From NCBI RefSeq assembly GCF_022539665.2, contig NC_081332.1, positions 5,657,803 to 5,721,802 on the forward strand: 64,000 nt of DNA, read 5' to 3'. Below, in pieces: positions 13,586-28,014 of this stretch. How positions within the stretch are numbered: position 1 is the first letter of the stretch; every line of letters starts with the position of its first letter. The DNA is from Daphnia carinata (taxonomy: Eukaryota; Arthropoda; Branchiopoda; Diplostraca; Daphniidae). A program made the position numbers and the translations under genes. The notes below the pieces were generated by a model, which saw only the letters and a program-made list of their open reading frames with translations, was not told the DNA's origin and made no database searches.

Positions 13586-16500
13586 TTAAGAATAAAAGGT
13601 GAGGACGGATGTGTGGTTGCCACGAACAAGCAAGAATGGTGGCATATTGGCCGTTAATGTTTCCAGCCAGCTCATGTAGAGCGGGCCACTGACTGTTCCT
13701 TTTCGCGATATAGGCAGAGTCCTAATCCAATTTGCATCACCGTTAGAGTAACAGTAATGAACTTCATTGAAAGAGGTGTACTTACATTACTACGAGATTG
13801 GCTTCGGTAGAATACTGCAGTAGCAATTCTCTGAGTCTCATGAAGTTGAACGTTTTCGGCTTCTGAGCCATCAGCTCTGATTCTTTAATGATTGGAGCTG
13901 GTTGTGATTATTCGTAAGAATAAAATGGGTTAGGTTAAGAAATCAATCAAATTTTCATTGACTGTACTTACCATTGGAATTTTGATTGGTCGAATCGTCA
14001 TCTTTGCGTACGAAATCGTGAGTCAGTGCATCGAACCAGTTTTTCGTTTGTGAGGATGGAGGATATGTCATATCGGGGATCACAACCACGTCGGACACAG
14101 GTATGCGGAATTTGCTCAGCAATAGCCTCATGCTGTCATACGTAACAAATAAAAAAACCTTAACAAGTTTGGCTCCAATGTTTACACGTACAATAGTGAA
14201 TCTACCTTTGCTGTTTGCTGTGCTGCTCTTCGTTGGCTTCCGCCAGGCAGAATACGCGTAATTTGGAATTGGCCCAGTTCGAACGTGTGGTCAAGATGTG
14301 GGGCAATAACATCGAGAGTCCACCGTCATCATAGAGCCACCACACATCGATGGTGCCCCGTTTTTGCTTCAAACGGAAACGAAAAAGGCTGTACTGCACT
14401 TCGGCAGGTAATTCGTTACCTTGAGGATCCCTTTTAACATTCCGGCAAAACGACATTTCAAGTGGATATTGATAGATATAGATAAGAGAATGCCTACTTG
14501 AATAAGACACGCGATTTTTTCATCCGCTTCTGTTCCACTGAAGAGACGGAAGTCATGTTGCTTTCCATGGGTGTCAATGCTATCTTGTTCCGCCTAATTT
14601 TGCCACCTCGCGTTTCATCCAGCGTGTATTCGGAAACGGAGCTGGCCATACTTCCAGTAATGGCTGCAAACAAAATATCAGACATGCAACATGCAGCTCT
14701 TGAAAGAGTGATACACGTAAAGCAATAAGATCTATGCTTACTGTATGGTGTTCCAGTTGATGCTGTGCTACCGTCTAATGTATTAATATACTGAGGGTTG
14801 TCGATACCTTCCGACTTTTGTTTTCCATTGCTAAACTCATCCGTGACAAAGTCCCCAATGATTCCCGTGTAATCGAGCCCTTCCTGGACGCGTAGAACCG
14901 CAACTGCGACATTCATTTCCAACGCCGTGCTATACAGAGAAACGTTCAGTAATTAAACAGGAAAATGCTAATAAAGAAAGTCTCTCAATCTGACTTGATA
15001 GCGGCACAGTAATCGTCAATTTCGTCGTTTTTGTTTGTACGCCATTCACTTTGGAAACCGAGTAACAGAATGTTAGGCTTCATTTTCCCAACTCCCGTGG
15101 CCTGCAGCAGAGCTCCGACTCCATTCGGGAACGATAAATTATCCATTAACGAATAGAATGCTTTCGTTTTGTGAGCACGCAGCCAGCACGAAGACTTTTT
15201 GATCCTTAGAGAACGTTGTTTATGATTTTGTCTTTCCTGTTTAATAAGAACACGATGAAATGATAAAAAGGTCTTGTTTCAGTAAGATGAACTAATACCT
15301 TCAAGATATCACCGCAGACCATTAGAGAATTGTTTTTGCAAAGAAGGTAGGCAAAGTCGACCAGAGATGGACGCATATTAGGTAAACCGGTCATGACGAG
15401 AATTTGCGGAGTATACGTTTTAACGTGATCTTCGATATTACTGAGTTGTTGAACAGTGATAAGGGCTGTCTTGTAAACTTGAGCTTGACCAGAAGAACCC
15501 CAGTTGACATCTGCGCAAAACAGGTATGTTGTTAACATCTTATGGAATTATTATTAGCAGGGGAGTTGCTGCAATTTACCTGGTTTACGATATTTGACAA
15601 TAAGAAACAACGTCATAACGACAGTGGACGTCACCAATGCCGTGGGCCAGCTGCACAAGAACATTGCCGACACGGAAAGACCGCAGCCTAATAAGCTGAG
15701 CCATTTGTTATAATATTGGAAGGTAGGACGCCATCCTACAGGTTGGATCAGGTCAATGTGGAAGGTGGAGAAATTAACGAGCGCGTAAGATGCTAAATAA
15801 CAGTTGGTAATTAGCGGAGCAATGATGTTCAGTTGAGCTAGAAAGAGAATGAAATTCAAATGATGTAATTGATAATTTTCAATCTAAATTAAATTGTTGT
15901 GTATAACTAACCGATGAGAACGCAAGCCAAGGCGATGATAAAAGTCAAGATGTAGGCACGAAGAGGCTCCTGACTCTTGCCATAACCTTTAGCGAAATAT
16001 TGCAAATGGGGAAAGAGACGATCTTGACATAAAGCCTGGAACACTTTAGGAGCCGAAACGAAGCAGGCCAAAGCCGAACTGAGCGTTGCGGCGAAACATC
16101 CGGCGTAATTGAGAGGCCCAAAAGCCGAGACTAAAGTCATGACTTGGAAACTGTTGTGCAGTCCCCATTCGCAATCCTGTTCCAGGCACAGTTCGATGTA
16201 GTTATTCAGAGTAGCCGTGTCGTTATAATCAGTCGAAATTCCCGTGGCATCACGAAGTACAGTAGCTCCGGCGATGATGGCGAAAATGATGTACGAAACG
16301 GACGTCACAGCGATGGCTAGTAAAGTGCCTTTAGGGATAGCCACTGAAGGATCCTACAGTTTTAACATTTCTTTTTTAAATCACGTCGCGCTTTAAATAA
16401 AACTGGGGCATACCTTTAAATCGCCAGAGATATTGGCCCCAGCCAAAATGCCTGTGGCGGCTGGAAAGAAAATGGAGAAGACGGAGAAGAAATTCTGCTG

Positions 16501-18709
16501 GAATCCATCAAAAACGCGATAGTCGGAATAGAAGTTAGACGACAGCAATTCAACTGGAACGAGAAAACACAATCAACTATAAAGATCATTTCATTCCGGA
16601 ATGATAAAACATTGAATTCTTACAGTCGTAACCGATGAAGCCCTTCGAAAACTTCTCAGCGTCCGTTGGCCCAATGAAACTTCCGAATATAAAGTTAGCC
16701 AACGCCACTACTAGGATCCCCATGAATAGCAACTGAGCCTGTAAAACACGAATGTGTAAACATATGAAAATACACAAATTTCAATGAACTACGAACAAAT
16801 TATACTTTAGCCTCCCATTCCATTCCGATGCCCACGATCATAGCCAGGACAATGAGCGTTACGGATCCAACGATTCGAATATCATTGATATCACCATCGA
16901 CAATTTGGACTCCGAGCTCCTTGAACATGTCATTTAGCGCTTCGCAGAAACCGACCGTGTGGAGCGAGACGGCCACTGCATTAGCTAAAGCGAAGATGAT
17001 ACCAATGGCCGCTCCGAACTCCGGGCCAAGGGAACGCGAAATCATGTAATACGTTCCTCCTCCTTTGATTTGGCCATTAGTACTGATGGCAGACATGGAT
17101 AAAGCCGTAAGTGAAGTGACGGCCGTGGCCAGCAGTACAATAAGAATAGCTTGTCCGATTCCAGCCTCGGCGACAACCCAAGACAAACGGAGGAAAAGCA
17201 TGACGCCCCAAATGTTGAGTAAACATCGAATAAGGACACCTTGAATCCAGCCAAACTTGACACCGGTGGCAGCCGTGTCTGTTCCAGAAGTTCCATTCTG
17301 CAGGTATAACAAGTTTTGTCGCAGGTTAACTATTTGTTATGTGATTGCTTTTAATAAAAAACAGGGAGTTATTTTAATGGGCAAGGCATAATTGAGTTTG
17401 CTCTCGTTTGAAAGCTGTTGGCAATCGCCATAGGATGCCATTAGCGATGATTACGCCCAACAGCATTTTAACTTGCGGTTTTTAACAATCATGGCTCAAG
17501 GTGCCGAAATTCGATAGAAAAAACACAACAATCTGAGAGTAATTATCGTTTACAAAAATAGGACGGTCTTGGTCATGAGGATTGACTCATGTTACATCGT
17601 TTCGCAAAAATGATTGCTTCTTTTTTTTTGTTAACTATTTGGGTAGTCTCCGATGGCGATGACCATTGATCGAGAATAAGCAATTAAGTATAAAAAGCCT
17701 TGGTTCCCCATGGTTTGCCTTTTACGAGTCCTTGCTTCAATAGCTCTCGGCTATGAGAAAATTGAAAGTCCGAAGGAAAAAGGCATGTGCTTGCGCTCGT
17801 ATAGATTTTCTATATAGAAAAACGATGTTCAAAAGCGTTAGATTGTTTGCCGATAACGTGGTTAATGACCAGCGTAAACTTGTCCTCGTTCTGGATTCGT
17901 AAATGACAAAAGTGTTTAGAACACACACAACTCGAAGGCTTTTTTTTTTTTTCCTTTTCTATATCCCCCTCACCAATTCACCCAAATTTAACTTTAATAT
18001 TACATGCGAAAGGTCTGTGTGCTACTTCCTTTCCTTCCACCAACATACGAAATACTATTCTACATGACACGTCTATACATTCGCGTAGCAATAAAAAACA
18101 TTTTGAAATACCCGTTGGATGCCATGGTCTGTCCCGAGATGCAATTCGTCTAAGGTAGCCCGTGCTGCAACGGAATGCGCTTGATAGTTGTCCAAAGATG
18201 GTAGAGTCTCACGACTCAAATGGTGTCGTAAAGGCCTGTTCGTTCGGACGCTATCACGCAGGTGAGCTTTTAACGCACTTCCGTAGCGGTTCTGGTCGAG
18301 AACAGCCGGCAGTAAACTAATTCTGTGAATAATTCAATTGTTTGTATTTTTTTAAACGTTAATTGCTGTTTACTATAACAAATACAAAAAGTACGAACCC
18401 TTTAGAATGTTCACGGATGCTTCCAATGCCTCCAATGGCTGACGGACGTGCAGGTTGCGATAGATTGATATCATCAATGGTAACGTAAGAAGAAGCGGTA
18501 AATTCGGACCGGTTGGCGTTTGACTGCTGGCCGTGATTCACTGATGCCCTACGTCTTGGCATATTGACCATCATCATTTCACTAGTGTCCAGTCGTTGGA
18601 TGCTGAAACGCGAAACACGCTGAGGTGGATGACGATTAGAATCCTCTTCCCGAATCTGATTGGGTAGGACGATGTCACATCCGGCATCTAAATGATGTTG
18701 GTTCTCCAT
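13586..18709 (-). CDS. SLC12 Na-(K)-Cl cotransporter, copy C
   Basis: Third member of the A-C subfamily. The first exon (about 18400-18709) encodes a unique N-terminal region of roughly 100 residues, including SRFSIQRL, a match to the RFx[V/I] docking motif for SPAK/OSR1 kinases, and PRRRASVN, a basophilic-kinase-type site. The second exon (about 18110-18322) carries [11 protein letters not shown] and [10 protein letters not shown]. The membrane core (about 17300-15590) has [46 protein letters not shown] and [14 protein letters not shown], so the NKCC1 TM3 tyrosine is His here too. The C-domain ends TSVLTFYS with TAA at 13586-13588. A WNK-SPAK/OSR1 input is inferred from the docking motif and the conserved threonines. 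No frameshift was seen. Confidence 0.92.
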
Positions 18710-21563
18710 TTTTTTTTTTTAATTTTATAAGGCAGTAGGATTTAAATTGACAATAGTCCACGTGATAGAGAGTGAAATAGAAAAAAAAAAAACTATAAAT
18801 AACTTGGGATTTCAATCGATAACGCCGGCCAAGAAACGGGCCATTGTTGGTCGACAGAAAATGAGCGGGACACGTTTTTTTCAACAAGGAGTATATCTTC
18901 GGCAGCGGATGGAAGGCAATTGGGCCTCCTTCCTTTCTCTTGCTGGCCTTTTTATTGGATTACGAGTCCTTGGAACACCTTCTGGGTTCGGTGCGAGTGT
19001 ACTTTACACGCTCTCTCTCTATTACGTTATGGCCCCCGCCGCGCTGCCTCTTGTTGCTTGTGCGTCTCGTGTCCCTCATCTATAGCAAACCGGTTCTTTA
19101 TTTTCTTGACGGGAAAATAATACGGTACTTTTTTTGTGTGTGTCTCAACACGTTTTTTTTTTTCATCCGCCGTGCAACGCCTATATACATCCCGCAATTA
19201 TCGGGCGCTTATCTCTATCTGTACACATATCCGGTGTTTGTGTACAAGACCTGCCGCTCTTTTATTTTAATATTAATTGCATATCCCGTTTCGTGATAAA
19301 AATAAACTGATCAACATGCGTTTGGAAATTCCTTGTTAATATTTTTCGTTTGCTGTTTGTGACCGATTTGTTATCACTGGCGTGGCGGCCTTCGTAACGA
19401 GCAAAGAGCTGTTATTCTCTTCCAAGTTTATACCGTTTGCTAAACACCCATAAAATAGTCGTATTCTTTTTTTTTATTATTATTGCGATGAAATTTTCAA
19501 ATTAAAAGTATTGAAACAACAACACATTTTCAAGATCGATAGTCTTTTTCTGGGGCTATTATTGCTCGACCGGATAGAATCGCTCAATTGAATCAAGGCA
19601 CGTGAAATCTCTGCAAACGTTCAATGTAAAGGACGAGATAACCTTGAAGCCATTAGCACAACAAACTACGACGAAAAATTGTCAGGCAAAAATTACATCA
19701 TGCGACATACCAAATAAGTTAGTTCATCAGCAAACTTGACCTAATATTATGCGCTCTGTCAATGTCTTATCCTGTTCTTTGCATGCTTAACATGCAAAGC
19801 TTCATTACATGCGCGCAGTGGCTTTAAAAAAAGAGCTTGAGGTCGCACCCTAAAGAAAGTAAACTATCACATTTTATAGTGCTTCGGGTTTTGCAACTGT
19901 TAAAAAGCTTGTTTATCGCCACTGGAGATCCTATATTTGTTTGTGTTTTAATGTATTCATGAGAGGTGCGCATTGAAAAAAAATCTATGAATATTTTCCT
20001 TCGATCGACCAGTCGATCAATGTTTTTTTTTTTGCGAGTCCAATCGTAAGAAACAATTCCAGACAGACGCGATTGTTGATGCATTTGCAATTGAATAAAA
20101 TATAGGCCTTCTTATTTTACGTCTGGCTGCTGTTAACATAAATTCCTTGACCCAGTTCGTTAAACTCGTGTTTCTCCACCCCACCCAAACATTTCTATCG
20201 ATTCTTTTTTTGTTTTGTTTCAAAATTAAAGAGAATCAAACTAAATGATGTGCAATTGTGTGGCTTTTGGATTTCATGGCACACAGTACGTCTTTCTACG
20301 TTGATTTACCTGTTTGCCCCCAGTCGATGTTTTTGGCAATTTTGGTTTCTTAAAGATACTGCGTAGTGGTATGTTCTACGGCCTGCGTTGATGGAGATGC
20401 TTTGAACGACGTAGTTAGTAAAGCGTCGACGTGCCGAGAGTTCGTTTCCTTATACTTATTATATGAACCTGTTTACTGATTACGCTCGTATCGTGTGAAA
20501 CTCAATGTCCTGGTTGATTAGAAAGGTCTTTTAGTACGTGAGTGCGAAAAGTAGGTTCACTTAACGAACAAGCACGTACCACAGTTTATTAGTTTCGTGA
20601 GAATTAAAGGGATGACGAGCTTGCTACATCGCACACAATAATCTATATTGATCTCGTGCTATAAATTCTAATCTCAGCTGATTACGACAGTTTCCGATAC
20701 CTCTCGTTAGCTTACACACGCGATCCGGTTTGATCAGGATATTAGCCCCACATCCTTGCCCGAGGATGTTTAACTTCATAATCTGCATCCATCCTACGAT
20801 TAGTGTCAAGATCTGAGGATTTCAACATTCACGTGTTCGGGTACATTGATAATTGAAACCAGTTTGCTCTTTTCAAAAGGCTGTTGGGAAACTTGCAAAT
20901 TTTTGCATTCCATTTGCAAGTAAACAAAAAAAAAAAAATATACCGCGGGAGAAAACATGAACTTTCACTTGGCACTTGCGTGTCTGGCCCACAGATCGCC
21001 ATCTTCCAAGGTAACCTGTTGCTCTCCTTCTTTTTCTGTGTTCTATATATCCAAGATGAAATAGCCTGTGCGCGCAAAAATCAGCAATAAATTAAAGGCA
21101 TTCCAGTTCCGGGTGTTGTTACAACCATATATATATATAAGTCTGCTCTTGTTTTATAACTTGTTCCATGACCTAAACGATGGCCGTTACAAAACCAGGC
21201 TGTGCCAAGTGGTTTTTCCCGATGATGTTTTACCTGCCCGTCGGCCATGGAAAGAGAAAAAAAAACGAGTATCGGCCGACAGGTCTTTTTCTTCTTCGCG
21301 ACCTTGGTACCACGGTACACGAGGAGTGTTATTTAAGAATATCCAGCAGCAACGAACAAACAGGTAGGTCGCAATTCGTTTAATTCTTTTTTTCCGCATT
21401 TGATTTGCTATCGTCTCGTAAGAAAGAGACTTGATATAACTATAACAAGGTTATTACAACAGTTTTAGTTAACGCGATAGACACTATAGCGCTTTATAAT
21501 GAACCGGATTATTTTGCGGTTCGATTTTTTTTTTTTTTATGATACCCTCTGCCGATTTTGGTA
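18710..21563. other. Spacer between copies C and D
   Basis: About 2.9 kb of AT-rich sequence with several A/T runs (near 18710, 18782, 19156, 19468, 20024, 20928). It includes the upstream region of copy C, in which I found no clear TATA box, and the 3' side of copy D. No coding or RNA gene could be supported. Confidence 0.5.
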
Positions 21564-24500
21564 TTAAGAGTAGAAGGTCAGTACAGACGATTGGTTGCCT
21601 CTGATCAGCAAAAAGGGTGGCATATTGGCGGACAAGGTCTCCAACCAAGCCATGTAGAGTGGGGCGCCGATAGTTCCTTTACGGGGCATCGGCAGTGTCC
21701 TTTAATTAATTATTGATTAAAAAGGCAATTTAAAAAAAAATTCTAAAATTATCATGTTGAGATTGATTCGCTTACATTACTACCAAATTGGATTCGGAAG
21801 AATGTTCAATCAACAGCTCTCGCAATCTTAAATGACGATCGGTTTTGGTACGCATAGCAACCAGTTCTGTTACTAAAAATGAAAAAAGAAAATGGGATCA
21901 AAACATTCGATGATTGTTTTGCATACAAACACAGGGCGCACGTATACCTGGCAGTTGGTCACGGCCAACAAAATCCCGGATGAGGCCATCAAACCATGTT
22001 TTCGTCGGTTCTTTAGGTGGTTGTTTAATATCCTTAATGACCGTCAAATCCGAATAAGTGATTCGAAATTTAGCTAAAAGAGCCGCCATCCTGTATGTAC
22101 GTGAATGCAGCTTTGTTTTAAAGAGATATCTTGTTTGCTAATTTCCGGATTTACCCTTTCCGTTCGTTCTCTAAATCTTCGTGACCCGTTGCGACGCAAA
22201 AGACGCGCAATTTACATGAAGACCAGTTTGATCTCGTATGGATAATGTGGGGAAGTAATAACGTCAGCCCTGAAGTGTATGCAAAATTGAGACATTGAAA
22301 TGTCCTTTTTTTCAATATCGTGATGCAGGGCTGAAAATGGATTACCTCCATCGTCGTAGAGCCACCAGACGTCGATCAAACCTCTTCGCTGTTTACATCG
22401 GAAGGTAGTAATGCAAGTAACAATGTGCTTTGGCAACGCTTTCCCTCGTCGATCCCTTTTCATTTGAAGTAGTTTAACAAGGTTTTATGAGGATCTTTTT
22501 TTTCGAACTTACGTTAATATCGGAGAATCCAATTTGGACCGTTTTCTTGTTCTTTTGTTTTCCACTTCGACTTGCACCGCCTCGTCTTGGTTTCCCACGG
22601 TAATTTCTGATCCTGACGCTGAATCCATGCTGATTGTGCTTGCTTTACGTTGTTTACAAAGAACTCACAAGTCAGAGATGAAAAGATACGTATCAACGTG
22701 ATTAACGTCCACATACCTGAGGATGACCGATGCAGGTTGCCCAACGTGTTAAGAATATAATCTTCGTCGTCTAGATCAGTTAACATAGCGGTGTAATCCA
22801 GACCTTCTGGCGTACGGAGAATGGCCACCGCTACGTGCAGATCAAAGCCCGTGCTAAGGGGATATCTCATTATTTAAAAATTGAATTTGGAATGAATCGA
22901 GAGCTTCTACTGACTGTATGGCAGCAAAGTAGTGGTCGAGTGAGTGATGTTCGCAGACTTGCCAATCGTTCTTGAAGCCGAGCAGCAAGATGTTGGGTTT
23001 CATTTTGCCAACACCTGCGGCTTGAAGTAGAGCTGACGTTCCTTGTTGCAAGTTCACGTCGTTAACCAGTGTGAAAAAGCCATTAATCCTGTGATCCCAT
23101 AAATATTGATAAGCTTTCTTGCTTATTTGACTTCGATCGTTTGAAGATTGGTGGCCCTACATGAAGAAAGTCGAAATGAATTTACAGCTTGCTTCATCCA
23201 AAAATAAAGAACTCACTTTCATAATATTAGCGCAGATGAGTATGGAATTCTTCTTGCAAATGAGATAAGCAAAATCGACGAGCGCTGGACGAGAAGCTGG
23301 ATGCCCAGTCAGAGCCAAAATCTGAGGCCTATAGTTTTTAACATGATCCTCGACGTGCACCAACTGTTGGATGCTAGTCAACGCCTCACTGTAAGTCTGT
23401 GCTTGGCTTGATGATCCCCAGTTGACCTCTATCGCATTAAAGTGTTAATACGATTTAATAAAGTATTCTTTTTCGTGGTACCTACCTGGATTTCTGTAGT
23501 GAACGATGAGGTAGAAAAAGAGGACGATGGCTATCGTGATGAGAGCCACTGGCCAGCTTATCAAAAACATACCAACCACACATAAAGCGGCTGTTAGCAA
23601 GCTCAGCCACATGTTGTAGTACTGTTAAAGCAACACAATTATTAATCATAATTGACTGTCGAATCACGCGTCCAGCTAATTGGATGTTAAATGAAACGTT
23701 TCTCTATCCCTATAAGTGTTATGCGGATCACGTAATCCATTTCAATTGCGCTGTCATTGAAATTCGTGCCAGCGTTCGTGATTCCGTTCAAACACAACAC
23801 GCCATCTATACAGAACGAGCTGAACGCTCCGGCACATACAACTGAGCTTATCATACGTTTTTTTCTTTGTGTGGACAATTGCTCGTTTCACACGTTTCCT
23901 GTGTACCTTAAAGGTGGGTCGCCAACCGATCGGCTTGACCAAACTGACGTGGAACGTCGAATAATTCATGAGGGCGAACGTGGCCAAGAAAAAATTGGAA
24001 ATCAACAGAGCGATCACGTCCAAATGGGCTGTGAAAAAGCAAAATAGCAAATTCAAAACATTTAGGTTACATTTGAATAAAGAAAAAAAAATACAGGAAC
24101 TCTTACCGATCAAGACAAAGACGAGCGCTAGGACGAAAGTAAAAGCGTACGCTCTAATCGGTTCATTGGATTTTCCGTAACCTTTACCCAGAACGCCAAC
24201 TAACCAATAAGGATAGAGTTTGTCTTCGGCGATGACCTGCAACAGTTTCGGACAAGAGACGTAACTGGCCAGCGCCGAGCTAAGACTAGCGGCAAAGCAT
24301 CCGGCGTAATTTAACGGGCCGAAACCCGAAATGAGCGTCATTGCCTAAAGTCGTGTGGAAGACTGATCTTTTACATCAGTCATTTAAATTTGGATCCATT
24401 TCATGGCTTGTTTACTTGGTAATCGTAATAAATTCCGTAAGTGCAGTTGTTGGAGACGCAGTCCAAATGAGTCCCATTTCTAAAATCGTCCACGCTGCCA

Positions 24501-26736
24501 GTAGCTATGCCATATAATTAAGTTTAATAATTCAATTAATCTGTTTTGATTTTATAGAGAAATGCTTACCTGCTCTTTTCATAGTTGCTCCGCATATTAT
24601 AGCAACAAAGGCGTAAGAGAGGCTCGTGATACAAATGGCAAGGATTGTACCTTTAGGTATGGCGCTGTTGGGATCCTGAATAAATAATGAAATGCTCATG
24701 TAAGGCATTTTAATTTAAAGTAAAAAAAAAAAAAAAGAGTTACCCTTAAATCACCAGAAACATTAGCGCCAGATAAGATACCAATTCCGGCTGGAAAGTA
24801 GACGGAAAAGACGGAGAAAAAGTCCTGCATTTGTCCGTCAGTAACCGTGTAGCCAGGACTCCAGTTTTCTCGGATGAGCTCCACTATTAAAAAGGACGTT
24901 GTTTTTTTCCCATGAATTTATTTAAATTATTTGTTTTACCCTACAGTCATAGCCCAGGAATCCTTTGGCTTGCTTCTGTTCAGAACTGCCAGGGCCCATT
25001 ATGCTTCCGACAAGAAAATTGGACAATGCTACCAGCAGAATAACCAACATCACTCCCTGCGTCTAAAATTTTGCGAAATATTAATTAAGGCCATTAATAT
25101 TTAAAATAACCAATCAACGATTACCTTTGCTTCGTATTTAGCTCCGAGCCCACAGAGAGCGCAAACGGCAATCATTGTAATAGTTCCGATAATACCTATA
25201 GTATAGTAGGGAAGCATTACACTTTGATTTGCTTATTTAACTGAGTAATGCTTTACGGATGTCGTTGTCTGCTCCATCGACGATAATTGCTCCGCCACCA
25301 TAATTCCTCATTACATCCTGAACCGATTGGCAGAAACCGACTATATTTAGCGACGCGTTAATCGCATTGGCGATGGCGAAAATCACTCCTATTGATCCAC
25401 CAAACTCAGGTCCCAATACTCGACTCATGACGTAATAAGTCCCACCTAGTTTTTGAATGCCAGACAACGAAAACTATATTTGAAGAACTACAAAGGGAAG
25501 AACAAAGGCTAGTGGATGTCTACCTCCTCCTATTTCACCGTTCGTAGCGATGGCCGACATTGAGAGAGCCGTCATCAAGGTGATAAATGTAGAAATAGCT
25601 ATAATGATTAACGTCTGCCCTGTGTTTCAACAATCATAAGCATTATCAATTGTTTCAATATGCATAAGAATGAAGACTTACATATCCCTGAAAGAGCCAC
25701 AACCCACGAGATTCGGAGGAAAAGCATAATACCCCATATGCTCAACATGTTGCGGATGAGCACACCTTCGATCCATCCGAATTTGTCGCCAACAGGCACC
25801 GGTATTTCTTTGTTAGGATCCAGGCTGGCAACCTGTTGTTGTGCAAATAGATTTTAAACAATGAATCGAAATGCATCGTAACAGGACGTTACGTTCTGTT
25901 TTCTTGAAACAGGTTCGTGTAAGTCTTCCAACGTCGGACGTGAATTGGATCGAACGTTGAAGAAGTTGATGTAGTTGGCAATGCGTGGAACTGTTTCCGT
26001 ATTGGTAGAGGTCGAACCTCTACGGCTCAAGTTCATTCCGAATCGTCTGAGGCTGGATTGGATCCGACCCAAACGAAAACTGTTTTGCGAATTCGTGTCA
26101 ATCAGAGACGCACGCCGTGAAGGCGGAATGGTTGCAATATTTGGCTAGAAAGATAATGAAATGGTGTTATTTAAATTTTGCTTATGTCTCAAGATTACAA
26201 TGTACGGGCCTCATCGGCTAACGTGAAGGCTTCGTTATCCATTGCGATTCCGGATGGAACGGTTGCCAGAGTTGGTGGTAAGATGGTTGACCTTCTTCTG
26301 TTGCCCGGCAATTCTATCGTCTAAACGTAATTCAACATAATCAAATGGGTCATAATTAATTCATTCCAAGCCTTGAAGTACCTCTTGCTGGTCTCCAGCG
26401 TCATTCGATTCATTGCCAACATCAGTCACTCCAAATGCTTCGTTGGTCATTTCAACTCCGTATGGAACTGTAGCCAAACTCGGTGGAACCATGGTAGATC
26501 TTCTTCTATGATTAGGAATGTCTAGCGTCTAATATTATATACCTGGTATCAATATATTCGATTGTCAAAATCATCTGAAAGCCGTACAATACCTCCAGTT
26601 GGATTCCAGTGTCTTGGTGAGCATCTTTGCCGGAATTGCGCACATCTTCCGACGGAAGGCTCGCTGGTGGATCCACTAGAATACGAATACCACACGTGCC
26701 TTCATCACCAGCCGTTTCATCTTTCGACATATTCAA
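21564..26736 (-). CDS. SLC12 cotransporter, copy D (divergent subfamily)
   Basis: Starts at 26736 ([13 protein letters not shown]) and stops with TAA at 21564-21566. The N-terminus contains two exons that are duplicates of each other, near 26400-26529 and 26210-26320. Both read RRRST, then PP-LATVP, then M-NEAF. Next comes the phospho-threonine region [10 protein letters not shown] and [11 protein letters not shown] (about 25950). TM1 reads [16 protein letters not shown]3 [13 protein letters not shown]6 [18 protein letters not shown] and TM8 [15 protein letters not shown]. Compared with human NKCC1, K+-site Tyr383 is Asn and Thr499 is Ile. An additional intron splits the FK/YYN junction before TM11 (exon near 23500-23620). 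N-glycosylation sequons NGT and NCT lie in the large loop (about 24440-24490). The gene appears intact; its ion selectivity is likely altered. Confidence 0.9.
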
Positions 26737-26805
26737 CCACTAGCTTCCAAATTTGTGTCACTGAGTTAATGCAACGAATAAACAGCTGTGAAGGCAAAAG
26801 AGTTT

Positions 26806-26813
26806 CTTTTATA
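26806..26813 (-). promoter_or_regulatory. TATA box of copy D
   Basis: The minus strand reads TATAAAAG about 70-75 bp upstream of the ATG at 26736. Confidence 0.6.
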
Positions 26814-28014
26814 TTAGATCGGTCATGGCGAACGTATAAACTCCACCCTTTGCGATTGTCGCAAGCTGGTTTGAAATGTTTCTCGTTCTCCTCCTATTGG
26901 GTGTCCCACCTTTGGCCCGCGCCAACGTGCCCTTATTTAATCAAGGTAATTCGTCATCATGTCGCCTTAATCGATGCTAAAGAAAAAAAAAACACTTTCC
27001 TTGCCTTTTTGGAGACAAAACTCAAAAATTTTTCTTGCCTATAAAGACTTTTTAAAACGGGTCATAATCCTTGATACGCATATAACAAGGTGGTTACTAT
27101 GTCCCAATCTCAAGTGAGAGTGCAACAACTGGAAACCTAGGTTTAGCCAGAGGATGTTACATTCTTATCGAGTTGAAATACCGGTCATACTGGCATGTAT
27201 TAAAATAATAGAATAAAGTAAATGTTTTGAAAAATAGTCTGGGTTGACAGACGATAGAATGGAATATAAACCAGTTAGACCCGCTTGAAACAGGTGTGTT
27301 TATTTATACGTAACCAGAAACTGGGGATTTATTCTTACGTCTCGTGATTTGCTATAATGTTTAATTATGCAATCTCTTGACTCCCCATTTCCTGCAGAAA
27401 CAGTTATACATTTTCAACTGAAACTTTGACCAATGACTGACCTCTTTCTGTATGGAGATTACAGCCAATTTAAGCTAATAACTATGACCGATCACGCTTT
27501 GCTAGGCCTGGAGGTTAAAAAGGGTTTTTCCCTGCCAAGGAAAATCTATTGGATTTTATTCTTATTAGATTGTTATAAACAAATAAAAACACTGTACAGA
27601 ATTATTAACAATACAACTTTTTCCACGCTCGATGGATGGATTTACTCTACTCAGGGGCGGAATGCAGCGCACAGCATAACGCTCACGCTTCTTACGATCC
27701 TTAGGATTTGCTACCCCTTGCTTTCCTGTGGAACAGGTGCGTTTACGAAAATCTTTAACGATTTAAGAGCTACGGACATTCGCAATTTCATGTATTATTA
27801 TCTAACGGTCTGCGGCATTAACCTCATTTGAACTCGAGGATCATACGAAGGCAATAGACACAGTTTTGTTTTTTTATGTTTAAAACTCTTTTTCGGTTTT
27901 ACACTTACGTTTTAGTGTTATAGGTTCTGTCGAATTTACGTATAGGACGACGATGTGGAGCATATGTCGCATATACTATGCGACAGATTAGCCATTGTCT
28001 GATGTAAAACTTGT
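26814..28014. other. Spacer between copies D and E
   Basis: Mostly AT-rich. A plus-strand frame of 132 codons (27433-27831) exists but has no recognisable features. The sequence nearest 28015 is presumably the 3' UTR of copy E. Confidence 0.5.

Noticed and set aside
21180-21399. Overlapping short frames on both strands near 21.2 kb
   Set aside because: Several 60-100 codon frames overlap in different phases without splice signals or motifs; consistent with chance.
27433-27831. 132-codon plus-strand frame between copies D and E
   Set aside because: No recognisable motif, no signal peptide, AT-rich composition typical of open non-coding DNA here.
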